From assembly GCF_003703835.1 (NCBI RefSeq), contig NZ_RDQR01000002.1:1-64000 (forward strand): a stretch of 64,000 nt of DNA, in the 5' to 3' direction. Positions 1-8,600 of this stretch are shown here, one piece after another (within the stretch, counting starts at the first letter, position 1; every line of letters starts with the position of its first letter). The notes beneath the pieces are model-generated. The model saw nothing but the letters and a program-made list of their open reading frames with translations. It ran no database searches and had not been told where the DNA came from. The DNA is from Auritidibacter ignavus. Lineage in GTDB: Bacteria > Actinomycetota > Actinomycetes > Actinomycetales > Micrococcaceae. The translations under genes and the position numbers were made by a program.

Positions 1-125
1 CCAGTGGAAGCACAAAACTGATCTAAAATCGCTGACTTCTCCGCCTTGGACCCCGTGCGATAATCCCTACGTAATTGCTTGGTGACTTCAATCCGAGCAC
101 TCATCGAGACAATGTCCTTATCCAT
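1..125 (-). mobile_element. Transposase/integrase-type gene, N-terminal part only (cut by window edge)
   Basis: Reading the minus strand from an ATG at 125 gives 41 codons open to the window edge, beginning MDKDIVSMSARIEVTKQL and continuing with a charged stretch around RRDYRTGSKAEKSAILDQF. This opening is like integrase-core transposases of actinobacterial insertion sequences, in which a short helix-turn-helix region precedes a DDE domain. Only the N-terminus is present, so the family, the catalytic residues and intactness cannot be judged. The next 84 bases (126-209) hold no gene and probably include the element's end. Confidence 0.45.
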
Positions 126-209
126 GCGTTCACACTATGGCTTCGCGCTCACGATACGTGAGGCACGACCTGAGCTACGCGCTCAATATCAATAAGGTAC
201 GTCGGGGGG

Positions 210-239
210 TTGAATAAGAAAATATCACTCCGTTAAACT
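210..239 (+). promoter_or_regulatory. Probable promoter of the osmoprotectant importer operon
   Basis: TTGAAT (210-215) and TAAACT (234-239) are separated by 18 bases and lie 20 bases before the GTG at 260. This is a fair match to a housekeeping sigma promoter. The surrounding 180-240 stretch is AT-rich compared with the genes that follow. Confidence 0.35.
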
Positions 240-259
240 CGCCCTGCGACGACCTGAGG

Positions 260-946
260 GTGACGCATGACGTCTCATGGATTCCTTGGAAGGCGGTCCT
301 GAATGTGCTTGAGTTTCTAACTTCGCGGTGGGGAGATATTCTTTTTCGCTCCTACCAACACGCCAGCTTAGTGGTTCAAGCGCTGATCTTAGCCACGATT
401 ATTGCTTTAGTGATCGCAATGTTGGTGTCGTCACGGCCGTGGGGTGCTTCGGTTGCGAACGCTCTGAGCTCTATCGGGTTGACCGTGCCCTCACTGGCCT
501 TGCTTGGGCTGGTGATTCCCATCGTGGGTATCGGTACTTTACCGTCGGTGGTCTTGGTGACCTTTTACGCGATCCTGCCGATCATGCGAAATGCCATTGT
601 CGGCTTGCAAGCCATAGATCCGCTGGTTGTCGAGTCCGCCCGTGGTCAAGGGATGGGGCCTGCGGCGGTGTTGTTTCGAGTGCGGTTGCCACTGGCCTGG
701 CCGATCATTATGACCGGCGTGCGAGTCTCTGCTCAGATGTCCATGGGTGTAGCCGCCATCGCGGCCTATGCCCTAGGACCTGGACTGGGTGGATACATTT
801 TCTCGGGCCTCAGTCAAATTGGAGGGGCAAACGCGGTGTACTACGCCTTGGTCGGCACTTTTGGCATCGTGATCGTGGCGCTCATTCTTGACCTCTTACT
901 CATGGGTCTGACCCGGCTCACCACTTCGAAGGGACAAAAAGCATGA
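260..946 (+). CDS. Osmoprotectant (glycine betaine/carnitine/choline-type) ABC transporter permease
   Basis: A membrane permease of the OpuB/OpuC type, part of a quaternary-amine importer used against osmotic stress. It has about five hydrophobic segments, for example around LVVQALILATIIALVIAM and GIVIVALILDLLLMGL. The binding-protein-dependent permease loop with its conserved Glu-Ala/Ser-Gly spacing is seen around VVESARGQGMGPAAVLFRV. The GTG at 260 gives 228 residues but has no well-spaced ribosome site. A GTG at 305, 8 bases after GGAAGGCGG, would start the protein at VLEFLTSRWG, closer to the family norm of about 210 residues, and may be the real start. It is first of four genes joined by overlaps. 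Confidence 0.87.
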   Translation: MTHDVSWIPWKAVLNVLEFLTSRWGDILFRSYQHASLVVQALILATIIALVIAMLVSSRPWGASVANALSSIGLTVPSLALLGLVIPIVGIGTLPSVVLVTFYAILPIMRNAIVGLQAIDPLVVESARGQGMGPAAVLFRVRLPLAWPIIMTGVRVSAQMSMGVAAIAAYALGPGLGGYIFSGLSQIGGANAVYYALVGTFGIVIVALILDLLLMGLTRLTTSKGQKA

Positions 947-2166
947 CAGAGTCACAGCGTCATCACGAATCCAACCGCGGCGTTGAGATCGAACTTCGCA
1001 AGGTTTCCAAACGGTACCCCGGGCAGAAAAATCCTGCCGTCCAGGAGATGGACCTCGTCATTCCTGCCGGTGAGATGGTGATGTTTGTTGGGCCATCGGG
1101 ATGTGGGAAAACCACCACGTTGAAGATGATCAATCGACTGATCGAACCAAGCGCTGGCACGATTCTGATTGACGGGGACGATGTGACCAACCACAATCCC
1201 ACGAGGTTGCGTCGCAATATCGGCTACGTGATTCAGGGCGGTGGGATGTTGCCGCACCTGACTGTGGGCGCCAATATTGGCCTCGTCCCGGGGCTACTCA
1301 AGTGGGATAAGAAGCGGATCCGCGCCCGAGTAGATGAGCTTCTGGACATGGTGGGGCTTGACCCGCAGATTTACCGTGACCGCTATCCGAGGGAACTCTC
1401 CGGCGGACAGCAACAGCGTGTGGGTGTGGCGCGTGGACTGGCTGCTGATCCCCCGATCGTGCTGATGGATGAGCCGTTCGGCGCGGTTGACCCGGTGACG
1501 CGCTCGCGGTTGCAGGATGAACTTATGCGGATTCAGTCTGAACTGCAGAAGACTATCGTGTGCGTGACTCACGATATAGATGAAGCGATCAAACTGGGTG
1601 ACCGGATGGTGATTTTCCAACCAGGAGCCACGATCGCGCAGTACGACACGCCAGAAAAGGTTCTCGCCGCACCGGCCAGCGATTTTGTCGACGATTTCAT
1701 CGGTGCTGGATCCACTTTAAAACAGCTCAGCTTACGGCGGGTTGACGAACTTGGGTTGTCGCATCCACCCACAGCCCGGATTGGCGAGTCTGTGGATGAG
1801 GTAGTGCAACGGGCCACAGTAGAGGGAGCGAGTGCTGTTGTGATCCTTAATGAGCGTGACGAGCCCCGTGACTGGGTCAGCCTGCGCACGCTCCAACGAC
1901 AGGCTACGGTGCCAGATCCCAAGGCGGATTTGCAGACCGTCATCGACCACCGGTCAACTCTCAATGACGCGCTCGACGCAATGCTCACCTCCTCCCACGG
2001 TGGTGCCATGGTGGTCAAGCGTGGCACCTACCAGGGTGTGTTGCTTTATGAGACGGTGACGGATTATGTCCGCGCCCTGAATGAACAGGTTGCGCAGCCG
2101 GTACACGACGAGCAACAGCCCGGTTCATCCGACAATCTGACTGACGATGTGCGGGGAGTGAACTGA
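943..2166 (+). CDS. Osmoprotectant ABC transporter ATP-binding protein with CBS domains
   Basis: The ATPase energises import of a quaternary amine by the two flanking permeases. Walker A is VGPSGCGKTTTLK (about residue 50), the signature is LSGGQQQRVGVARGL and Walker B is PIVLMDEPFGAVD. Residues of about 260-380 look like paired CBS domains, which in OpuA/OpuC-type ATPases sense ionic strength or nucleotides. The length of 407 is normal for this class. The start overlaps the upstream permease stop (ATGA at 943-946), and a GAAGGGA ribosome site precedes it. The second permease follows after only 2 bases. Confidence 0.92.
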   Translation: MTESQRHHESNRGVEIELRKVSKRYPGQKNPAVQEMDLVIPAGEMVMFVGPSGCGKTTTLKMINRLIEPSAGTILIDGDDVTNHNPTRLRRNIGYVIQGGGMLPHLTVGANIGLVPGLLKWDKKRIRARVDELLDMVGLDPQIYRDRYPRELSGGQQQRVGVARGLAADPPIVLMDEPFGAVDPVTRSRLQDELMRIQSELQKTIVCVTHDIDEAIKLGDRMVIFQPGATIAQYDTPEKVLAAPASDFVDDFIGAGSTLKQLSLRRVDELGLSHPPTARIGESVDEVVQRATVEGASAVVILNERDEPRDWVSLRTLQRQATVPDPKADLQTVIDHRSTLNDALDAMLTSSHGGAMVVKRGTYQGVLLYETVTDYVRALNEQVAQPVHDEQQPGSSDNLTDDVRGVN

Positions 2167-2168
2167 TC

Positions 2169-2915
2169 ATGTGGCGAAGGCTTTCTCGCGAAGACAAAAT
2201 CTTGCTGGCGGGTATCCCGGTGCTCGTGATCATCTTGCTGGGGGGCTGGCTGGTCTGGCAAGCGGCCGCAACTTTGGACGATATTGAAGCCCGTACCTTG
2301 GACCTCTCCAACGTGGCGGTCATGGCGGGCGAGCACGTTGTACTGGTCTTGGTCTGCACCATTGTTGTAGTACTCACCGCGATTCCCGTCGGAATTCTCC
2401 TCACGCGCGGTAGCTTACGCCGGCTGGCAACTCCGGTGACCTTCATTGCCAATATGGGACAGGCAGCACCGGTGATCGGTGTGATCGTGCTACTGGCTAT
2501 GTGGTGGGGATTCGGGGCGACAACTGCTGTTGTATCGCTGTGGATCTACGCTTTCTTGCCCGTGCTGGCCAATACGATTGCAGCCTTGCGCTCCGTTGAC
2601 CCCGAACTTATTGAGGTTGCCAGGGGGATTTCGATGTCTCCGTGGCAAGTTCTCTTCAGAGTCGAGCTACCGATGGCACTACCAGTGATCATGGTGGGGG
2701 TGCGCACAGCACTCGTGCTATTGGTGGGTGCTGGGGCCTTCGCGACTTTTATTGACGCTGGTGGCCTCGGGACACTCATCACCACCGGAATCAGCCTGTA
2801 CCGGTTTCCCATTCTGATTTCGGGTGCCCTGTTGATTGGTACTCTAGCCCTGCTGATCGAATGGGTGGGAAGACTGTGCGAAGCGATCTTGGCTCCGAAG
2901 GGGGTGACTGCGTGA
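2169..2915 (+). CDS. Osmoprotectant ABC transporter permease, second subunit
   Basis: A second OpuB/OpuC-type permease, 248 residues, with an N-terminal membrane segment (KILLAGIPVLVIILLGGWLV) and further hydrophobic spans. It carries the permease loop around LIEVARGISMSPWQVLFRVELP. Together with the first permease it forms the translocation pore. It sits between the ATPase (2-base gap) and the binding protein, whose GTG overlaps this gene's TGA, so translation is probably coupled through the operon. Confidence 0.9.
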   Translation: MWRRLSREDKILLAGIPVLVIILLGGWLVWQAAATLDDIEARTLDLSNVAVMAGEHVVLVLVCTIVVVLTAIPVGILLTRGSLRRLATPVTFIANMGQAAPVIGVIVLLAMWWGFGATTAVVSLWIYAFLPVLANTIAALRSVDPELIEVARGISMSPWQVLFRVELPMALPVIMVGVRTALVLLVGAGAFATFIDAGGLGTLITTGISLYRFPILISGALLIGTLALLIEWVGRLCEAILAPKGVTA

Positions 2916-3922
2916 AACGGTCAATGTCGTTGAAGATGTTGCTTCGGGTCGCTAAACGTCGAGCTGTTATCGGCGTGAGTAGTCTCGGGCTCATCGGAAG
3001 CCTGGTCCTGTCCGGTTGTGGTTTGGGTACTGCCGGCGGTTACACTCCCTCGGGGACGCTGACCGGTGAGGTCGCCGACATTAGCCTTGACGGTGCCAGT
3101 ATTTCCGTTGGTTCCAAGAACTTCACCGAGCAAATCCTTCTGGGCAAGATCGCTGTGGTGCTACTGCAGTCAGCGGGGGCTGACGTTCAGGACCTGACGA
3201 ATATTCCCGGCTCGACCTCGGTTCGCCAGGCCCAGTTGACAGGTGATGTTGACCTCACCTTGGAATATACAGGGACAGCCTGGATCACATATATGGGGCA
3301 CACTGATCCGATACCCGATTCCCAGGAACAATACGAAGCTGTGCGGGACGCGGACAAGTCCAACGGGCTAACGTGGTACGAGCCCGCTGACATGAACAAC
3401 ACGTATACAATGGCTGTGCGCAGGGAGACGGCTGAAGAATACGGGGTCTCATCCCTGGACGATATGACGAAGCTCCCCGAGGCAGAACAAACATTTTGTG
3501 TGGATGCCGAGTTCCAGGCTCGCAATGATGGGTTTATCCCGATGCTGGAGGAATACGGGATGGATGAACCTCCTTCTGAACAGGTGTCGATTATCGACAC
3601 CGGAGCGATCTATGCGGCCCTTGCTAACGGAACCTGTACCTTCGGTGAGGTATTTTTCACCGACGGTCGTATTAAGGCGTTGGACCTGGTAGCGCTGGAA
3701 GACCCGCGGGGATTTTTCCCCAAATACAACATGGCACCGGTCGTTGACAGTGAGCTCGCCGAGCAATATCCCCAGCTTGAAGACCTCTTTGCGCCGGTCG
3801 TCGCTGACCTAGACAATGACCGGATGCAGGAACTTAATGCCCGCGTGGACGTGGACGGAGAAGATTACGGTGACGTGGCCTATGAATACCTTAAAGATTT
3901 GGGAGTAGTCACCGACAGCTAG
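2912..3922 (+). CDS. Osmoprotectant-binding lipoprotein (ProX/OpuBC family)
   Basis: The extracytoplasmic substrate-binding protein of the importer, 336 residues. I choose the GTG at 2912 because it overlaps the permease stop, follows a GAAGGGGG ribosome site, and gives a clean lipoprotein signal: basic residues, a hydrophobic core and the lipobox LSGC (around residue 36). The mature part starts with the family pattern ISVGSKNFTEQILLGK and contains the conserved ligand-box region LEYTGTAWITY. A longer frame from 2861 would put the signal inside the protein and is unlikely. Substrate choice among betaine, choline and carnitine cannot be told from sequence alone. Confidence 0.9.
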   Translation: MKRSMSLKMLLRVAKRRAVIGVSSLGLIGSLVLSGCGLGTAGGYTPSGTLTGEVADISLDGASISVGSKNFTEQILLGKIAVVLLQSAGADVQDLTNIPGSTSVRQAQLTGDVDLTLEYTGTAWITYMGHTDPIPDSQEQYEAVRDADKSNGLTWYEPADMNNTYTMAVRRETAEEYGVSSLDDMTKLPEAEQTFCVDAEFQARNDGFIPMLEEYGMDEPPSEQVSIIDTGAIYAALANGTCTFGEVFFTDGRIKALDLVALEDPRGFFPKYNMAPVVDSELAEQYPQLEDLFAPVVADLDNDRMQELNARVDVDGEDYGDVAYEYLKDLGVVTDS

Positions 3923-3924
3923 GG

Positions 3925-3960
3925 AGCGGACGGCATGACAACGTCCGCTAAAACGTTGTC
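3925..3960 (+). terminator. Two overlapping alternative hairpins after the importer operon
   Basis: AGCGGACG (3925-3932) can pair with CGTCCGCT (3942-3949). GACAACG (3937-3943) can instead pair with CGTTGTC (3954-3960). The two stems share bases and exclude each other. No T-run follows, so an ordinary rho-independent terminator is not shown. It may be a weak terminator or a processed 3' end. Confidence 0.3.
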
Positions 3961-3971
3961 TCGGGCTCAGC

Positions 3972-3995
3972 TACCTGTAACTCGAGTTGCAGGTA
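3972..3995. promoter_or_regulatory. 24-bp near-perfect palindrome upstream of fadA (candidate operator)
   Basis: Positions 3972-3995 read TACCTG-T-AACTC-GAGTT-G-CAGGTA and are a dyad with a single mismatched pair. It lies 64 bases before the fadA start and near the expected promoter. A TetR- or GntR-type repressor responding to acyl-CoA would fit the location, but no such regulator gene is adjacent. The regulator is therefore unknown. Confidence 0.45.
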
Positions 3996-4058
3996 TGAGA
4001 CGCTATCCTCAATACTGTTGGTTGAGTCCTAGCTCACAGAAAAGGAAAAGGAAGGTCC

Positions 4059-5267
4059 ATGCCCGAGGCATATATCTATGATGCCGTGCGAACTCCGCGC
4101 GGGAAGAATAAGAACGGGTCGTTGCACTCGGTGAAACCCATCGACCTGGTGGTGGGCTTGATCGAGGCTATCCAAGAACGCAACCCCTCGTTAGATCCAC
4201 AACTCATTGACGACATTGTCCTGGGCGTGGTCTCCCCGGTTGGAGACCAGGGTGGAGATATCGCTCGCGCCGCTGCCCTGGCTTCGTCCCTACCTGACAC
4301 GGCGGCTGGTGTGCAGGTCAACCGGTTCTGCGCCTCCGGCCTCGAAGCTGTGAACCTGGCCGCCCAGAAGATCGGCTCCGGCTTCGAAGATCTCGTGCTG
4401 GCCGGCGGCGTGGAATCCATGTCGCGGGTGCCACTGGGTGCTGACGGTGGCCCGTACTCTCAGGACCCCGCCACCGCCTATGACTCCTACTTCGTGCCCC
4501 AGGGTATCTCCGCAGACTTGATTGCCACGGTGGAAGGTTTCAGCCGCGAAGACGTCGACACCTACGCCGCTCGTTCCCAGCAGCGGGCTGAGACCGCGTG
4601 GCAAGAAGGTCGCTTCGACCGCTCGATCGTGCCGGTGAAAGACATCAACGGTCATGTGCTGCTCGACCACGATGAACACCGCCGTCCCGGCTCCACCGTG
4701 GAATCCCTGGGCGAACTGCCCGCCAGTTTCGCCAAGATCGGTGCCCAGGCTGGTTTCGATGACGTTGCCTTGCAGAAATACCACTGGTTGGAGCGGATCA
4801 ACCACGTCCACGGTCCCGGTAACTCTTCCGGCATCGTTGACGGCTCCGCCCTGGTGTTGCTCGGTTCTGCCGAGATCGGTGAGAAGCTGGGCCTGACCCC
4901 GCGCGCCAAGATTATTCAGACGGCGGTCACCGGGTCGGAACCGACCATCATGCTCACCGGCCCGACCCCGGCCACTGAGAAAGCACTGGCCAAGGCGGGT
5001 CTGAGCGTGGACGATATTGACCTGTTCGAACTCAATGAGGCCTTCGCCGCTGTGGTGATGAAGTGGCAGAAGGAGCTGGGCGTTCCGGATGAAAAGGTCA
5101 ACGTCAACGGTGGTGCCATCGCCATGGGCCATCCATTGGGTGCGACCGGCGCGATGATTTTGGGTACGTTGCTCGATGAGCTCGAGCGCACCGACCAGCA
5201 GCGCGGTCTGGCCACCCTGTGCATCGGTGGCGGCATGGGTATTGCGACCATTATCGAGCGAGTCTAA
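4059..5267 (+). CDS. fadA: Acetyl-CoA acyltransferase (3-ketoacyl-CoA thiolase)
   Basis: Cleaves 3-ketoacyl-CoA with CoA in the last step of beta-oxidation. Thiolase hallmarks are present: the acyl-accepting Cys in [10 protein letters not shown] (C91), His in GHPLGATGA (H358) and the proton-relay Cys in LCIGGGMG (C388). The length, 402, is normal. The ATG at 4059 follows a GGAAGG ribosome site. The multifunctional FadB-type gene starts 11 bases after the stop, so both subunits of a fatty-acid oxidation complex are probably made from one mRNA, possibly controlled by the palindrome at 3972-3995. Confidence 0.93.
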   Translation: MPEAYIYDAVRTPRGKNKNGSLHSVKPIDLVVGLIEAIQERNPSLDPQLIDDIVLGVVSPVGDQGGDIARAAALASSLPDTAAGVQVNRFCASGLEAVNLAAQKIGSGFEDLVLAGGVESMSRVPLGADGGPYSQDPATAYDSYFVPQGISADLIATVEGFSREDVDTYAARSQQRAETAWQEGRFDRSIVPVKDINGHVLLDHDEHRRPGSTVESLGELPASFAKIGAQAGFDDVALQKYHWLERINHVHGPGNSSGIVDGSALVLLGSAEIGEKLGLTPRAKIIQTAVTGSEPTIMLTGPTPATEKALAKAGLSVDDIDLFELNEAFAAVVMKWQKELGVPDEKVNVNGGAIAMGHPLGATGAMILGTLLDELERTDQQRGLATLCIGGGMGIATIIERV

Positions 5268-5278
5268 GGGGAACAGTC

Positions 5279-7447
5279 ATGACGACAGAGAACTACACCG
5301 GATACCAGTGGGACCAAGACGCCGATGGCATCGTGACCATCACCATGGACGACCCCAATGCCTCGGTCAACACCATGAACGACCACTTCGTGCAGGCCTT
5401 CTCAGCCACCGTGGACCGGCTGGAAGCCGAAGAGATCACCGGCGTGGTGATCACCTCGGCGAAAAAGACCTGGTTCGCCGGAGGTAACCTCGAGCAACTG
5501 CGCGAGATGACCCCCGAGAACACCGACGCCCAGGTGGCAGAACTCAGCCACATCAAGTCGCTACTGCGTCGTCTGGAGCAACTGGGTAAACCCGTGGTGG
5601 CCGCCATGCACGGTGCCGCCCTGGGCGGTGGCCTCGAAATCGCCCTGGCCTCGCACTACCGACTGGCCGCCTCCGATAATCCCAAGGCACGCTACGGTGT
5701 GCCCGAAGTGACCCTGGGACTGCTTCCCGGCGGTGGCGGTGTGACTCGCCTGGTGCGCATGCTCGGTATCCAGGACGCCCTGCAGAAAGTGGTGATTCCC
5801 GGTACCCAGTTCAAGGCCGAGGACGCCCACGCGCTGGGGCTCATCGATGAGCTGGTGCCCGCCGAGCAGCTCCGCGAGGCTGCGGTGGCCTGGATCAAGA
5901 ACAACCCCGAACCGGTCCAGCCTTGGGACCAAGAGGGCTTCAAAATCCCCGGCGGGGACCCGAAGAGCCCCAAGGTCGCCAGCCAGCTGCCGGCCCTACC
6001 GGCACTCTTGCGTCGCCAGCTGAAGGGCGCGAACTTCCCGGCACCGCGTGCTGCCATGGCTGCTGCGGTAGAGGGCGCCTCGGTGGATATCGACACCGCA
6101 CTGGCGATTGAGACCCGGTACTTCATTCACCTGACCCACTCTCAGGTGGCCAAGAACATGATCCAGGCCTTCTTCTTCGACATGCAGCACATCAAGTCCG
6201 GTGGCTCCCGTCCCGACGGCATTGCCCCGCGGGAGATCAAAAAGCTCGGCGTACTCGGAGCCGGTTTGATGGGCGCAGGCATCGCCTACGTGTCCGCCAA
6301 GGCTGGACTGGACGTGGTGCTCAAGGACGTTTCGCTGGAGGCGGCTGAAAAGGGTAAGGACTACGCCCGCAAGCTTGAGGCCAAGGCTCTACAGCGGGGC
6401 AAGACCACCGAAGAAAAGTCCCAGGCTCTGCTGGACCGCATCACCCCGACCGGGGAGGCCTCCGATTTTGAGGGCGTGGACTTCGTCATCGAGGCGGTCT
6501 TCGAATCCGTGGAGCTCAAACACCAGGTGTTCCAGGAGATCCAGGACATTGTCACCCCGGACGCACTGCTGGGCTCCAACACCTCCAGCTTGCCGATCAC
6601 TTCGCTGGCTGCTGGCGTGGACCGTCAGGAAGACTTCATCGGCATTCACTTCTTCTCCCCGGTCGACAAGATGCCACTGGTGGAGATCATTTGCGGCGAG
6701 AAGACCTCCGATGAGGCACTGGCACGCGCCTTCGACTACGTGGCCGCGATCCGCAAGACCCCGATCGTGGTCACCGACTCGCGCGGTTTCTTCACTTCCC
6801 GGGTGATCGATAAATACATGCGCGAAGCCCTGGCGGCTGTGGGTGAAGGTGTGGAGCCGGCCACCGTCGAGCACGCCGCGATGCAGGCCGGTTACCCCTC
6901 CGGCCCGCTGTCGCTGCTGGACGACCTGACGCTGACCCTGCCGCTGAAGATCCGTTCTGAGGCCGAAGAAGCAGACCGTGCTGCCGGCATCGAGACCCCA
7001 CACCACCCTTCCCAGGACGTACTGCGCTGGATGGTGGAAGAAGCCGATCGTCCTTCCCGCAAGTCCGGTCGCGGGTTCTACGACTACGACGAGAACGGCA
7101 AGCGTCAGCTGTTGTGGCCGGGGCTACGGGAGCACTTCAAGTCCGGGACCTCGGTGCCGGAGCTGATCGACCTGCAGGAACGCATGCTCTTCGCTGAGGC
7201 ACTGGACACCATTGCCTGCCTGGAAGAAGGCGTGCTGACCTCGGTACCCGATGCTAATATCGGCTCGATCCTCGGTATTGGGTTCCCGGCCTGGACCGGT
7301 GGCGTGTTGCAGTACGTCAACCAGTACGCCGGCGGCCTGCAGGGCTTCGTGGCTCGCGCTCGGGAGCTCGCCGAGAAGTACGGTGACCACTTCCTGCCCT
7401 CCGAAGGGCTGATCGCGAAGGCCAAGGCCGGCGAGAAGTACGAGTAA
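5279..7447 (+). CDS. fadB: Fatty-acid oxidation complex alpha subunit: enoyl-CoA hydratase / 3-hydroxyacyl-CoA dehydrogenase
   Basis: A two-enzyme protein for the hydration and NAD-dependent oxidation steps of beta-oxidation. Residues of about 1-190 are a crotonase domain (oxyanion region AALGGGLEIALASHYRLAA). From about residue 320 there is a Rossmann NAD site (LGVLGAGLMGAGIAYVSA), followed by the 3-hydroxyacyl-CoA dehydrogenase signature GIHFFSPVDKMPLVEII and two C-terminal dehydrogenase segments. The length is 722. The ATG at 5279 is preferred to an upstream in-frame ATG at 5219 because the latter lies inside fadA. It pairs functionally with fadA. Confidence 0.93.
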   Translation: MTTENYTGYQWDQDADGIVTITMDDPNASVNTMNDHFVQAFSATVDRLEAEEITGVVITSAKKTWFAGGNLEQLREMTPENTDAQVAELSHIKSLLRRLEQLGKPVVAAMHGAALGGGLEIALASHYRLAASDNPKARYGVPEVTLGLLPGGGGVTRLVRMLGIQDALQKVVIPGTQFKAEDAHALGLIDELVPAEQLREAAVAWIKNNPEPVQPWDQEGFKIPGGDPKSPKVASQLPALPALLRRQLKGANFPAPRAAMAAAVEGASVDIDTALAIETRYFIHLTHSQVAKNMIQAFFFDMQHIKSGGSRPDGIAPREIKKLGVLGAGLMGAGIAYVSAKAGLDVVLKDVSLEAAEKGKDYARKLEAKALQRGKTTEEKSQALLDRITPTGEASDFEGVDFVIEAVFESVELKHQVFQEIQDIVTPDALLGSNTSSLPITSLAAGVDRQEDFIGIHFFSPVDKMPLVEIICGEKTSDEALARAFDYVAAIRKTPIVVTDSRGFFTSRVIDKYMREALAAVGEGVEPATVEHAAMQAGYPSGPLSLLDDLTLTLPLKIRSEAEEADRAAGIETPHHPSQDVLRWMVEEADRPSRKSGRGFYDYDENGKRQLLWPGLREHFKSGTSVPELIDLQERMLFAEALDTIACLEEGVLTSVPDANIGSILGIGFPAWTGGVLQYVNQYAGGLQGFVARARELAEKYGDHFLPSEGLIAKAKAGEKYE

Positions 7448-7464
7448 AAACTCCATATACTCAT

Positions 7465-7505
7465 CGCACCCGTCAGCGCTTCTTTGAGGTGTGCTGGCGG
7501 GTGCG
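7465..7505 (+). terminator. Terminator-like hairpin after fadAB
   Basis: CGCACCCGTCAGC (7465-7477) pairs with GCTGGCGGGTGCG (7493-7505), a 13-base stem with one mismatch and a 15-base loop. Only a weak T-rich stretch follows, so efficiency is uncertain. It separates the fad and pur operons. Confidence 0.5.
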
Positions 7506-7606
7506 GTGTGTTAACCCCGCAATGAAAACCCCCGGAATAGGCAAAGCGTGGCTGAAGCGCCTAAGATTTTGACGTACACGATTTCGTCAGAAGGTGGAGA
7601 CTGCAG

Positions 7607-7876
7607 ATGCCTCGTATCGTCGTTGACGTGATGCTCAAACCCGAAATTCTTGATCCGCAGGGTAAAGCCATTGCCCACCAGCTCCCCGGAATCGGGATCT
7701 CCGATTTCTCCGCAGTCCGTCAGGGCAAGCGTTTCGAACTGTTCGTCGACGGTGAGGTCACCGAGGCCCACCTGCAGGCAGCACGTCGGGCCGGTGAAGA
7801 ACTGCTCTCCAACCCGGTGATCGAAGACGTGGTGAATGTGTCTGTGGCTGACGACGATGCGGTGGAGCAGGCATGA
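7607..7876 (+). CDS. purS: Phosphoribosylformylglycinamidine synthase subunit PurS
   Basis: The small subunit of FGAM synthase in Gram-positive-type purine synthesis, bridging PurQ and PurL. At 89 residues it starts [21 protein letters not shown], has the central [16 protein letters not shown] region typical of PurS, and ends with the ENPVIEDV-like segment ([14 protein letters not shown]). A ribosome site AAGGTGGA sits 9 bases before the ATG. It is the first gene of purS-purQ-purL and overlaps purQ by 4 bases. Confidence 0.94.
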   Translation: MPRIVVDVMLKPEILDPQGKAIAHQLPGIGISDFSAVRQGKRFELFVDGEVTEAHLQAARRAGEELLSNPVIEDVVNVSVADDDAVEQA

Positions 7877-8592
7877 GCCCACGTATTGGCATTATCACCT
7901 TTCCTGGAACACTCGATGACCGCGATGCTACCCGAGCGGTGCGGTTGGCCGGCGCCGAGCCGGTGCAGCTGTGGTACAAGGACACCGACCTGGCCGGTAG
8001 CGACGCGGTGGTGATCCCCGGCGGATTCTCCTACGGCGACTATCTGCGCGCCGGGGCGATGGCCGCCAAAGCCCCGATGATGACCCAGGTGGTGGCCGCA
8101 GCTGAGACCGGCCTGCCGGTGCTGGGCATTTGCAACGGGTTTCAGATCCTCACCGAGGCCGGATTATTGCCGGGCTCGATGATCAAAAACGATCACCTGA
8201 AGTTCATCCGCACCGATCAACGTTTGCGCATTGACAACGCTACCACCGCCTGGACGTCCTCGTTTCGTCAGGGCGAGGAGATTGTGGTGCCCTTGAAGAA
8301 CCAGGACGGCCAATACGTTGCCGATGAGCAGACGCTGGCGATGCTGGAGGAGTCCAACCGGGTGGTCTTCCGCTACCGTGGCCACAACCCGAACGGCTCC
8401 CGCAATGACATTGCCGGTATCACCAATGAGGCAGGCACTGTGGTGGGGCTGATGCCCCACCCCGAACACGCGGTGGAAGCCGGTTTCGGCCCCTCACTGG
8501 CCTCCGGAACCGCCACACCTGCCACCATGCGCCAGGGAACCGATGGGCTGGGCGTGTTCCAGTCCGTGCTGACCTCACTTGCGAGAGCCTAA
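7873..8592 (+). CDS. purQ: Phosphoribosylformylglycinamidine synthase subunit PurQ (glutaminase)
   Basis: The glutamine amidotransferase subunit supplying ammonia to PurL. It is a class I triad glutaminase: nucleophile Cys in VLGICNGFQ (C87), with the His and Glu in the C-terminal [10 protein letters not shown] motif. An oxyanion region is seen in [15 protein letters not shown]. The length of 239 is typical. The start overlaps the purS stop (ATGA), indicating coupled translation, and purL begins 8 bases after its stop. Confidence 0.95.
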   Translation: MSPRIGIITFPGTLDDRDATRAVRLAGAEPVQLWYKDTDLAGSDAVVIPGGFSYGDYLRAGAMAAKAPMMTQVVAAAETGLPVLGICNGFQILTEAGLLPGSMIKNDHLKFIRTDQRLRIDNATTAWTSSFRQGEEIVVPLKNQDGQYVADEQTLAMLEESNRVVFRYRGHNPNGSRNDIAGITNEAGTVVGLMPHPEHAVEAGFGPSLASGTATPATMRQGTDGLGVFQSVLTSLARA

Positions 8593-8600
8593 GGATTACG

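Noticed and set aside
4290-5132. Long minus-strand frame inside fadA (280 codons), and similar frames in fadB, purL and the GH13 gene
   Set aside because: Shadow frames of GC-rich genes with no start signals or domains.
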